43,365 nt of DNA from JANXDG01 sp964521665 (GTDB lineage Bacteria; Elusimicrobiota; Endomicrobiia; DTEH01), in NCBI GenBank assembly GCA_964521665.1, contig CAZFSG010000008.1, positions 1-43,365 of the forward strand, written 5' to 3'. The notes under the pieces are model-generated. The model was not told the DNA's origin. It saw nothing but the letters and a program-made list of their open reading frames with translations, and searched no databases. How positions within the stretch are numbered: the stretch's first letter is position 1; each line of letters begins with the position of its first letter. Of the stretch, positions 16,642-24,669 are shown piece after piece. A program made the position numbers and the translations under genes.

Positions 16642-17547
16642 ATGAAAGTAATCAAAAAAATAAAACAGATGCAAAAAATTTCTGATACTTTACGAAAAGA
16701 AAATAAAACAATAGGTTTTGTACCTACAATGGGTGCTCTTCATAAAGGACATATTGAACTTATAAAAAAAGCAAGGAAAGAGACTGATGTTGTAGTTGTA
16801 TCAATTTTTGTTAATCCGATACAATTTGGTCCTAAAGAAGATTATAAAAAATATCCTCGGCCTATAGAGAAAGATTTAAATATATGCAAAGAAAACAATG
16901 TTGACTATGTTTTTTATCCAGAAGTTGATGAAATGTATCCAAAAGTGCAAAATTCAAAGTTTAATCTACAAAATGATAATATACTTACTTTTGTAGAGGT
17001 AAAGAACTTGCAGAATATACTTTGTGGTAAATTTAGACCTGGTCATTTCAGAGGTGTATGTACAGTTGTTGCAAAATTATTTAATATTGTTAAACCACAT
17101 ATTGCATATTTTGGTGAAAAAGATTATCAGCAGTTAAAGATTATTCAACAGATGGTGAAAGATTTAAATTTTGATATAAAAATAGTTCCTGTAGGAACTG
17201 TGCGTGAAGAGGATGGTCTTGCTTGTTCAAGCAGAAACACATACCTTTCTGAAGTTGAGAGAAAAGTTGCTCCATATATCTACAAATCTCTTCTATATTG
17301 TAAAGAATTGATTATAGAAAGAAAGTATAAAAGTATAAAAAAATGTATTGAATCTGCCAAGAGATATTTACACAATTTATTATATGGTGTTAAACACAAA
17401 ATACAATATTTTGAAATTTACGATGAAAATTTACTTCCGGTAGATGACAAAATTTCAAATATACCAAAAGGAACAAAATTAAGGATTTTTACTGCAGTAT
17501 ATTTAGGTACCACAAGATTAATTGATAATATAGAAGTTATACTTTAA
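16642..17547 (+). CDS. panC: pantothenate synthetase (pantoate-beta-alanine ligase)
   Basis: PanC joins pantoate and beta-alanine using ATP, giving pantothenate for coenzyme A. The 301-residue protein has the nucleotidyltransferase HxGH-type motif in PTMGALHKGH, then IFVNPIQFGPKEDYKKYPR, GEKDYQQL and SSRNTYLS, all typical. It is about 15-20 residues longer than many PanC proteins because of a lysine-rich C-terminal region. No panB or panD is nearby. Its stop codon abuts the stop codon of the convergent TlpA-like gene with no gap. Confidence 0.96.
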   Translation: MKVIKKIKQMQKISDTLRKENKTIGFVPTMGALHKGHIELIKKARKETDVVVVSIFVNPIQFGPKEDYKKYPRPIEKDLNICKENNVDYVFYPEVDEMYPKVQNSKFNLQNDNILTFVEVKNLQNILCGKFRPGHFRGVCTVVAKLFNIVKPHIAYFGEKDYQQLKIIQQMVKDLNFDIKIVPVGTVREEDGLACSSRNTYLSEVERKVAPYIYKSLLYCKELIIERKYKSIKKCIESAKRYLHNLLYGVKHKIQYFEIYDENLLPVDDKISNIPKGTKLRIFTAVYLGTTRLIDNIEVIL

Positions 17548-18066
17548 TTATTTTTTCCTTTGGACACTTTTTTGTTTTTTAAGAGATTTTAATGGTTTTG
17601 GTAAGTTTTTAACTATAAACTCTTCTGTAGGTAATAAATGTCCTACAAAAATTATCTTTCCTGATAAGTCAATAACATAATTTGTTGGAATTCCTTTGAT
17701 ATTATATTTTTTAGCAACTTCAGCAGTTGTATCCAAAACAACAATATAATTTATTTTTTTATTTGAAACAAACTTTTTTACTATTTTTTCATGTTCACCA
17801 ATATTTATTGCAACTATTTCTAAATTTTTATCTTTATATTTGTTAGCAAGTTCAACAAGATATGGCACTTCTTGCACACAATAAGGAGACCATGATGCCC
17901 AAAAATTTAAAATAATAAGTTTTTTACCAACAATATCAGAAAGTTTTATATTGTAGGTTGATATAGATGGTAATTCAAAGTCAATATAATTATTTTGTAG
18001 ATTATCATTTTGTTGAGTAAACAAATTTGAAAAGAAAATTAAAATAATGATAAAAAGTTTTAACAT
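17548..18066 (-). CDS. TlpA/ResA-like thioredoxin-fold protein with altered active site
   Basis: A 172-residue exported thioredoxin-fold protein. Residues 1-18 form a hydrophobic signal peptide. The AhpC/TSA-like N-terminal region (FELPSIS, LSDIVGKKLIILNFWASW) and the cis-proline segment GIPTNYVID place it with TlpA/ResA/DsbE-type proteins. The active site reads W-S-P-Y-C (residues 59-63), so the first cysteine, normally the attacking thiol, is Ser60 and only Cys63 remains. It probably cannot act as an ordinary dithiol reductase and may bind a partner or haem-maturation client instead. It ends the run starting at ilvD and lies 1 base after the HEAT-repeat gene. Confidence 0.85.
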   Translation of the reverse strand: MLKLFIIILIFFSNLFTQQNDNLQNNYIDFELPSISTYNIKLSDIVGKKLIILNFWASWSPYCVQEVPYLVELANKYKDKNLEIVAINIGEHEKIVKKFVSNKKINYIVVLDTTAEVAKKYNIKGIPTNYVIDLSGKIIFVGHLLPTEEFIVKNLPKPLKSLKKQKSVQRKK

Positions 18067-18067
18067 T

Positions 18068-20074
18068 TTATTTTTTTAATACTTCTTGAATAACATTTAT
18101 GATTGCAGGTTCTTTAATTTTTTTAGCGAGATTTTGGAAAAATGATTTTACTTCTGGCAATGTTATAAAATTTCCTAATGACCAGCAGGCAGCAATACGT
18201 AGATCTATTGGTTCTTTTTTTGATTTAACAATTTTTTTCAGTTGTTTAATACCATCAGGATATTTTAACATACCAATAGATATACATACACGTTTTTTAA
18301 GGTCAACATCTTTTGTTTTTAACAACTTTATAATTTTTTCTGCTGCAGGTTTGTACTCTAATGAAGTAATAATATCTACGACATATTCTAAAACTTGTGG
18401 TTCTTCTGTCTGTAGTAAAGATGTAAGCCACAAAAGATTTTCTTCTGTAGGATTGTCCTGTATGTAATTTAATATAGCGATTTTGTTAGCATAATTTGTG
18501 TAATTATAAATTTTTTTTAATGATCTTGAAAAATCATAATTTAATTTTGGTAATATCTCTAAAATTTTACTAAGTTTATGAACAGGTGTTTGTGGAACAA
18601 TAAGTTCTTCTACAGATTCTATGACTTGTTTTTGATCTTTTAAAGATAAAAGTATGTGTAGTAAAACATTAACTATTTGTTGTTTATTGGTATTCATAAT
18701 TGCTTTAAGTATAGTATCAATTCCTTGTTCTGCAATATAGGTTAAAATCCACACAATTTTATCTAATGAAGATTTTGGTTCTACTAAATCTTGTAATATA
18801 AACTCTTCAGTTTGTTGATAAACTTTATCAATTAAAGAATAAATAAGTTTTGATTTTTCAGAATTTACTTTTGATAACTCTTCAGCAAAACGTAGTAGTT
18901 GCTGAGCATATTCTACAAATGATTCATAATCATCAGTAATTATAAGACATGCTAACGAATGTTCAAGTGTATTTATTTGTAATTTTACAATAGTGTCATC
19001 TTGTTCTTTAATGATAAACTTTAATATATTACCTACAAGATTTTTCGCAATTTTCCCTTTTTGAAATTTATTTAATTGTTTTGCAATATTTTCTATTGCA
19101 GATGACGCAAGTTGTCTAAGTTTTACTACAGGATTTGAAAAATTTTCAGTCATTAAATATACAAGTTTGTCTAATTTATCATCTAACCCTATTATACAAA
19201 GTTTTTCTATATTTTCTTGTAAATTTGTTATGAANNNNNNNNNNNNNNNNNNNNNNNNNNNNNNNNNNNNNNNNNNNNNNNNNNNNNNNNNNNNNNNNNN
19301 NNNNNNNNNNNNNNNNNNNNNNNNNNNNNNNNNNTCATTAAAAATTTCTTCAACATTTTGTTTTGTCAAATTATTGAACAGTTGTTGTTTGAAACCAGTT
19401 TCTTCAATTTTTTGTGGTAATGGTTGAATAAACAATTCTTTTATAAGGTTAATATCTAAAGATGACACATATTTTATTATAGCATCGGTTAAATTTTTTT
19501 TAGTTTTTTCATCTTTGATTTTATCAAGTTCGTTAAAGCTTGTTCCTAACAGATTAATAAGTTCAGGTAGGTCAGAGACAGGTTGTGAAATGAGATTCAG
19601 TATAGATTTAACACTTTGGTCAGATTTTGTAATTGTAATATATTCAACTTCATCGATAGCAATATTTTTTATATTTTTTTCTTTGATAACTTGTAGAATA
19701 AAATCTTTTGTTGAAATCTTAGGTTTTTTAATAGATAATGCTAAAAGTATGGTTTTTAGTTCTTCTAAATCAATCTCTTTTTTAAAAGTGATGCTTTTTA
19801 TTCCTGATTGTAAAAAAAATTGTACAATAGGTGTGATATTTGCTATTGAGACAGGATCTTTTCCTATATATTCTTTATCATTTATAAATATCTTATTATC
19901 AACTTCTGATATAGTAAGAATAGTTTCTTCTTGTAAAACTTGTTTTAGAACAGAAAATAATTCATTTATTTGTTTTTCAACTAACGGACTGCTTACAGGA
20001 TAAATTTTTATATTAACTAAGGTCATCCTAAAAGATTTTAGTAATTGGTCAACAAGATTTTTTTCTTGGTTCAT
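18068..20074 (-). CDS. HEAT-repeat protein, interrupted by an assembly gap
   Basis: An open frame of about 668 residues containing 100 Ns (19235-19334). The N-terminal 120 residues form a mixed alpha/beta region (ILTISEVDNKIFINDKEYIG) of unknown type. The rest is all-helical with HEAT-like repeats, clearest in the last 150 residues, where segments such as AAEKIIKLLKTKDVDLKKRVCISIGML and the following unit have the usual spacing. There is no signal peptide or membrane segment, so it is probably a cytoplasmic scaffold. Both sides of the gap read in the same frame, but a 100-N run is usually a placeholder, so the true length, and whether this is one gene, are uncertain. galT lies upstream and the TlpA-like gene downstream. 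Confidence 0.7.
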   Translation of the reverse strand: MNQEKNLVDQLLKSFRMTLVNIKIYPVSSPLVEKQINELFSVLKQVLQEETILTISEVDNKIFINDKEYIGKDPVSIANITPIVQFFLQSGIKSITFKKEIDLEELKTILLALSIKKPKISTKDFILQVIKEKNIKNIAIDEVEYITITKSDQSVKSILNLISQPVSDLPELINLLGTSFNELDKIKDEKTKKNLTDAIIKYVSSLDINLIKELFIQPLPQKIEETGFKQQLFNNLTKQNVEEIFNXXXXXXXXXXXXXXXXXXXXXXXXXXXXXXXXXXFITNLQENIEKLCIIGLDDKLDKLVYLMTENFSNPVVKLRQLASSAIENIAKQLNKFQKGKIAKNLVGNILKFIIKEQDDTIVKLQINTLEHSLACLIITDDYESFVEYAQQLLRFAEELSKVNSEKSKLIYSLIDKVYQQTEEFILQDLVEPKSSLDKIVWILTYIAEQGIDTILKAIMNTNKQQIVNVLLHILLSLKDQKQVIESVEELIVPQTPVHKLSKILEILPKLNYDFSRSLKKIYNYTNYANKIAILNYIQDNPTEENLLWLTSLLQTEEPQVLEYVVDIITSLEYKPAAEKIIKLLKTKDVDLKKRVCISIGMLKYPDGIKQLKKIVKSKKEPIDLRIAACWSLGNFITLPEVKSFFQNLAKKIKEPAIINVIQEVLKK
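19235..19334. other. assembly gap of 100 Ns
   Basis: Exactly 100 unresolved bases inside the HEAT-repeat gene. The round size suggests a scaffolding placeholder rather than a measured distance. Confidence 0.99.
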
Positions 20075-20078
20075 ATAT

Positions 20079-21074
20079 TCATAGTTCTCTTAAAAACTTT
20101 GTTGCTTCTTCAGGTTCTACAGGATTTATATAGAATCCCGTTCCCCATTCAAATCCACCTATACCTGAAAGTTTTGGGATAATTTCTATATGCCAATGGT
20201 AATAATGTAAATTATTATGTTTCAGGGGTGAAGTATGTAGTAAATAATTATATGGTGGATTTTCTAACGCTAAGTTTAATTTTTTATTTATTATTTTCAT
20301 TATGGAAGCTAAATTTTTAAGTTCGTTATATTGTATATCTTCATACATAGGATCGTGCCGTTTGGGTAAAACCCATACTTCAAACGGGAACCTGCTTGCA
20401 TACGGACATAATGCTATAAAATCTTCGTTTTCTGTAACAACTCGTGTGTTAGTTTTAAGTTCTTCATTTATTATATCACAATAGATACAACGTTCTTTAA
20501 ATTCATAATACTTTTTTGCACCATCAAGTTCTTGTTTTATTATGATAGGTATCATAGGTAAGGCAATAAGTTGTGAATGTGGATGAGAAAGTGTAGCACC
20601 AGCATATTTCCCACAGTTTTTAAATATCAGTATATATTCGAATCGGATATCACGCTTAAGATCTTCAATCCTTTCTTTATACATCCTAAAGATATCAATA
20701 ACATTATTTAACTCAAGTTGGTAGAGATCTTTATCATGATATGGTGTTTCAATTATAACTTCGTGCGCACCTATACCCGTAATTTTGTCATATATACCAT
20801 CAGCAGATTTTATAACTTCGCCTTCCACACGTAACGCAGGATATTTATTAGGTATAGTTCTTACTTGCCATCCAGGCGTATTTTTTTGTGTATTTTGGGG
20901 TCTGTAAGCAACAATTTCTGGTGGTGTAAATCTTTCATTACCCCAACAAAACGGGCATGTATTTACATCATCTATTTCACGTGGATATTTCATAAAAGCG
21001 AAAGGACGTTTTGCACGTTCTGTAGATATTATTATCCATCTACCTGTTATAAGATCACGACGAAATTCTCTCAT
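20079..21074 (-). CDS. galT: galactose-1-phosphate uridylyltransferase
   Basis: GalT exchanges UMP between UDP-glucose and galactose-1-phosphate. The 331-residue protein starts MREFRRDLITGRWIIIS, as is usual, and has the zinc-binding pair Cys40 and Cys43 (CPFCWGNE). The HPHSQL motif contains the histidine that carries UMP, and a C-terminal YHWHIEIIPKL segment supplies further conserved histidines. The sequence also resembles archaeal and bacterial GalT-like ADP-glucose/UDP-sugar transferases, so the exact sugar is not certain. It lies 2 bases after the TIM-barrel gene and 4 bases before the HEAT-repeat gene. Confidence 0.93.
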   Translation of the reverse strand: MREFRRDLITGRWIIISTERAKRPFAFMKYPREIDDVNTCPFCWGNERFTPPEIVAYRPQNTQKNTPGWQVRTIPNKYPALRVEGEVIKSADGIYDKITGIGAHEVIIETPYHDKDLYQLELNNVIDIFRMYKERIEDLKRDIRFEYILIFKNCGKYAGATLSHPHSQLIALPMIPIIIKQELDGAKKYYEFKERCIYCDIINEELKTNTRVVTENEDFIALCPYASRFPFEVWVLPKRHDPMYEDIQYNELKNLASIMKIINKKLNLALENPPYNYLLHTSPLKHNNLHYYHWHIEIIPKLSGIGGFEWGTGFYINPVEPEEATKFLREL

Positions 21075-21076
21075 TT

Positions 21077-22039
21077 CTATTTCCCATTAAGGACCAATTT
21101 TGTGTATTTTACTGCTTTAATTAGATTGTCAAAACTTTCTTTTGGATGTATTTCTAATATATATATTTTATCTTCTTGATATTTTAACAGTTCTTTATAA
21201 TTGGGCTGAGAATCATTTGAAGGGATATAATGGTCAACAAAATTTTTCACTCCATGTATGTGATAACCCAATAAATAATTTCCATAGGTATCAAAAAATT
21301 TTTTATGTCCTTTTTCAAAACCAAAAATTGTTTGTATTTCAACATGGCCAAAGTCATGCCAATAACGAAGATAATTACTTTTATAACAACTAAAAATTTC
21401 TGCAAATTCTTCAAAATTAGGTATTTCGTTTGGGAAAAAACGTGTTTCAATACAAAGATTTATTTTTTTATTTTCAGCATATGGCAAGATTTTATCCAAT
21501 GTTTTTTTTAACAAATCAAAAAATTTTTGTTTATTTTTCTGACGAGAGGATAAAAAAGATGATTTATATTTATGATAAATTTCAGATGTAATACCATATT
21601 GTAGTGCAACTTCATAAAGTTCTGTTGCAGTAGGTTGTGTTTCAATTTCACCTAAATGTAGCACTACTGCTTTACTGTTTACAAGTTCAGCATAATCAAT
21701 AGTTCTTAAAGTATACTTTATTGCAAGGTTATGTTCTTGTTCATCAGCAGAGGTTAATGAAAACACATTAAAACCATACTTTCCTTTTGGTATGTTTTCC
21801 ACTGAAGGACAAAAATTGTGTAATGAAAGAACCTTTATTTTGTTTTCAACAACATCTTTTTGTATTTCTTTAAACCATTCCACAGGAATATCTGCATTGA
21901 GTTCCACTGCTGATAAGTCAAGTTGATAAAGTTTATCTTTTATTTGCTGCCAGGTAATATTTTTTTTAACAATTTCTTTATAAAAATATATTGTAGAAAT
22001 TCCTAAATTATCATTTTTGTCGTTCTTCTGTTGGTTCAT
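21077..22039 (-). CDS. sugar phosphate isomerase/epimerase-like TIM-barrel protein
   Basis: A 320-residue protein of the AP-endonuclease-2/xylose-isomerase-like TIM-barrel superfamily. Candidate metal ligands lie at the ends of successive strands: AVVLHLGE, NLCIETR, WHDFGHVE, GYHIHGV and ILEIHP. The specific substrate cannot be read from the sequence. The ATG at 22039 (MNQQKNDK) is preferred over the in-frame TTG at 22078, which would extend the overlap with scpB to 68 bases; the ATG still overlaps scpB by 29 bases. It precedes galT by 2 bases, which suggests a link to sugar metabolism. Confidence 0.8.
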   Translation of the reverse strand: MNQQKNDKNDNLGISTIYFYKEIVKKNITWQQIKDKLYQLDLSAVELNADIPVEWFKEIQKDVVENKIKVLSLHNFCPSVENIPKGKYGFNVFSLTSADEQEHNLAIKYTLRTIDYAELVNSKAVVLHLGEIETQPTATELYEVALQYGITSEIYHKYKSSFLSSRQKNKQKFFDLLKKTLDKILPYAENKKINLCIETRFFPNEIPNFEEFAEIFSCYKSNYLRYWHDFGHVEIQTIFGFEKGHKKFFDTYGNYLLGYHIHGVKNFVDHYIPSNDSQPNYKELLKYQEDKIYILEIHPKESFDNLIKAVKYTKLVLNGK

Positions 22040-22661
22040 TATTTTGATTATTAATGTTTTGTGTAATATTTTCTTCAATAAGAGTAGGAGATTCTGTTTC
22101 TACATTTTCTTGAGATACACTTTGTTCTTCAACATTTTGTTCGATAAACTGTTCAATAGGTGGTAAGTCGTTTAAAGAAGATAAACCAAAATATTTCAAA
22201 AATTCTTGAGTAGTACCGTATAATAATGGTCTGCCAACAACTTCTTTCCTGCCAACAATTTTTATAAGTTTACGTTCAAGTAATGTTTCTAATACTGTTG
22301 TGCAATCGACACCACGTGTTTGTTCTATCTCAGCTTTTGTTATAGGTTGTCTGTATGCTATAATAGCTAATGTTTCAATTGCAGCAGGGGATAATCTTAG
22401 TAGCGTCCTATCTTGATATAATCTTCTTACATATTCTGAAAACTCAGGTTTTGTTGCCATTTGATATCCTTCAGCAACTTCTCTTATTTCTATAGCAGAA
22501 CGTGTTGTATATTCTGTCTGCAGTTCAGCAACAAGTTCTTTAACAAGTTCTTCATTAACTTCAGGTATATTGATAAGTTCGACTAATTTTTTAATACCCA
22601 ATGGTTTATCTGTAATAAAAATTAATGTTTCTATTATTCCTTTTATAAATTTTTTATCCAT
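22011..22661 (-). CDS. scpB: segregation and condensation protein B
   Basis: ScpB forms part of the SMC-ScpA-ScpB condensin that organises and segregates the chromosome. The 216-residue protein shows two winged-helix domains with the diagnostic LSPAAIETLAIIAYRQPITKAEIEQ core, the RGVD segment, and VGRPLLYGTT toward the end. The last 45 residues form a Gln/Asn/Glu-rich disordered tail. No scpA or smc is in the window, which is unusual because scpA normally lies directly upstream. Here that position is taken by the acsD gene. Confidence 0.95.
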   Translation of the reverse strand: MDKKFIKGIIETLIFITDKPLGIKKLVELINIPEVNEELVKELVAELQTEYTTRSAIEIREVAEGYQMATKPEFSEYVRRLYQDRTLLRLSPAAIETLAIIAYRQPITKAEIEQTRGVDCTTVLETLLERKLIKIVGRKEVVGRPLLYGTTQEFLKYFGLSSLNDLPPIEQFIEQNVEEQSVSQENVETESPTLIEENITQNINNQNNEPTEERQK

Positions 22662-22705
22662 TTAGTTCTGTTTCAACCTTTTATAAAAATTTTTGTTTTA
22701 TCAAT

Positions 22706-23662
22706 TTATATCTGGTTTAAAAAAGATTTTATATTTTTAATACTTTCAGGATGAACTAAAACAAGGATGTCGCTGCCTGCTTGTAAGTAACCTAACGCAG
22801 TAGTTGTTTCCCATAAGATACCACGTTTTACCGGATCTTCACCCCATAATGGTTCTTCTTCTTTTGATGCTTTAGCTTCTTTTGTTTTCCAAGTTTCTTC
22901 GCCAATTAAATTTATAATAGGTGTAGCCATTACGGTGTCTCCTTGTAGACCAGCAAGACGACACCGTTCCATTATTGAATAACAATATTCAAATCCGTAC
23001 CCTAACCCACCAGTAGTATGATGCATAACAATTTTGTCCAGTGGGACACCTGTATCGTTTATCAAAATATTAAGTTGTTTAGCTAAATTTATATCAAGCG
23101 GAGTTTGAGCAATTACTGAATGTCCACAAGCAAATGCTGCCAACGATATTGTTTTATAATTTTCTTTCACTGCCATCCCTACAAGGATTTTCTCACCTTT
23201 TGTAAGTTCACATACAACTGGCAATATTTCAGTATCACGTTCTGTATGTTCACATCCAAGAATTATAAGTGGTAACGAAGTAGTTTTTAAAACTTCAGGT
23301 ATAAAAGATTTAATATACTCTACAGAATTATTTTTTACATCAGGATGGCAAGATAACAGTCTTATACATATAGCATCAGGTTGTAATTTTTCAACTTCTT
23401 TTATCCATTTTATAGGATCTGAAACAATATCTTTTAGATTTTCGTAAAAAGTTGGCCATAAATCTTCTGGTAAATAATCCACAACTTCTGCTACAATAGC
23501 AGGTTTGTTTTTTGCTCCACCTTCAAAATTTAGGAATGGCAAAGTTTTTGCCCCACCTATTTTTAATGTCTTACTTCTTGAACCGCCATCATGAACAGTA
23601 GCTCCTATAACAACTTCACAAATTTCTGCAGACCATTTTTCTACAAAAGGTTCAAACTTCAT
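22706..23662 (-). CDS. acsD: CODH/acetyl-CoA synthase complex subunit delta (corrinoid Fe-S protein small subunit)
   Basis: A 318-residue TIM-barrel protein. It starts KFEPFVEKWSAEICEVVIG followed by GGAKTLPFL, and contains IRLLSCHPD, LGCEHTERD, MHHTTGGLGYGFEYCYSIMER and a C-terminal LVHPESI. These match the delta subunit of acetyl-CoA decarbonylase/synthase (CdhD/AcsD). This subunit pairs with the gamma corrinoid subunit to carry the methyl group from the folate carrier to acetyl-CoA synthase. A good AGGAG precedes the ATG. The rest of the complex is absent from the window, but the adjacent folD-like gene supplies a C1 step, so a folate-linked Wood-Ljungdahl methyl branch is likely. Confidence 0.93.
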   Translation of the reverse strand: MKFEPFVEKWSAEICEVVIGATVHDGGSRSKTLKIGGAKTLPFLNFEGGAKNKPAIVAEVVDYLPEDLWPTFYENLKDIVSDPIKWIKEVEKLQPDAICIRLLSCHPDVKNNSVEYIKSFIPEVLKTTSLPLIILGCEHTERDTEILPVVCELTKGEKILVGMAVKENYKTISLAAFACGHSVIAQTPLDINLAKQLNILINDTGVPLDKIVMHHTTGGLGYGFEYCYSIMERCRLAGLQGDTVMATPIINLIGEETWKTKEAKASKEEEPLWGEDPVKRGILWETTTALGYLQAGSDILVLVHPESIKNIKSFLNQI

Positions 23663-23693
23663 AAATTTTCTCCTTCGATAAAATAATTATCCT

Positions 23694-24644
23694 TCAAAAA
23701 ATTTTATATCCTTCAGTTGGAAGATTATATTGAAGTTTTACTAAATTTACCAAATTTTTTATTAAAATACAAGGAGTAACTGCGCCAACACCACCAGGTA
23801 CCGGTGTTATAAACGAGGATTTTTTTGACACATTTTCAAAATCTACATCACCAACAATTTTTGTTTTTGGTTTACCAGTTTTTTCATCAATAATTTCTTT
23901 ACCATTTTCATCTAAAATTTTTACTCTGTTAATACCAACATCTATAACAATTACTCCCTCTTTTACCATATCTGCAGTTATCAAATTTGGTTTCCCAACA
24001 GCTACAATTAAAACATCAGCATTTTTTGTATGTTCAGCAAGATTTTTTGTTGCAATATGACACACCGTAGGTGTTGGCGAACTAAATAATGATGAAAGAA
24101 GCAACATAAGGACAGGTTTGCCAACAATTTCTGAATGTCCTACAATAACAACTTCTTTCCCTTTTAGTTCAACTTTTGTTTCTTTTAAACACTCTATAAC
24201 AGCCAATGCAGTACATGGTGCAACAACAGGTGGTGTTTCAGCATAAAAAAGTTTACCTAAATTTTCTGCAGTAATTCCTTCTACATCTTTTAATGACAAA
24301 ATTTTATTTTGCAACTTTCTTTGGTTTAACTGTTGTGGTAAAGGAAGATTAAGCATTATCGCATTAACATCTTTGTCAGCATTAAGTTGTTCAATTCTTT
24401 GTTCAAGTTCATCTTCAGTTATATCATTATTTAACGACAACACTTCAATTTTTACACCAAGTTCTTCACAAACTTTACATTGTGTATTCACATAAACTTT
24501 TGTTGCAGGATTCTCACCTACTATAATAGATACAATTTTTGGTGTTATAGAAAACTTATTTTTCAACTCTTCAAGTTGTTGTTGTACTTCGTTTTTTATT
24601 CGGTTAGCAATTTTATTCCCATCAATGATATTTGTTGTATTCAT
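23694..24644 (-). CDS. folD: FolD-type methylenetetrahydrofolate dehydrogenase, cyclohydrolase site altered
   Basis: A 316-residue FolD homologue with VGENPATKVYV, VIVGHSEIVGKP, VIDVGINR, GDVDFENV and TPVPGGVGAVT. FolD normally oxidises methylene-THF and then hydrolyses methenyl-THF. Several key positions differ here. The catalytic lysine of YxxxK is Gln55 (YVNTQ), the Gln of QLPLP is Asn99, the second Asp of KDVDG is Glu122, and the Arg of GRSxxVG is His170. About 20 extra residues (245-265) precede GDVDF. In the human enzyme a Lys-to-Gln change at this lysine is reported to remove the cyclohydrolase but keep the dehydrogenase activity. I infer a dehydrogenase-only or otherwise specialised enzyme linked to acsD. 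Confidence 0.88.
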   Translation of the reverse strand: MNTTNIIDGNKIANRIKNEVQQQLEELKNKFSITPKIVSIIVGENPATKVYVNTQCKVCEELGVKIEVLSLNNDITEDELEQRIEQLNADKDVNAIMLNLPLPQQLNQRKLQNKILSLKDVEGITAENLGKLFYAETPPVVAPCTALAVIECLKETKVELKGKEVVIVGHSEIVGKPVLMLLLSSLFSSPTPTVCHIATKNLAEHTKNADVLIVAVGKPNLITADMVKEGVIVIDVGINRVKILDENGKEIIDEKTGKPKTKIVGDVDFENVSKKSSFITPVPGGVGAVTPCILIKNLVNLVKLQYNLPTEGYKIF

Positions 24645-24669
24645 AATTTTACTCCTGTTTTATAATTCT

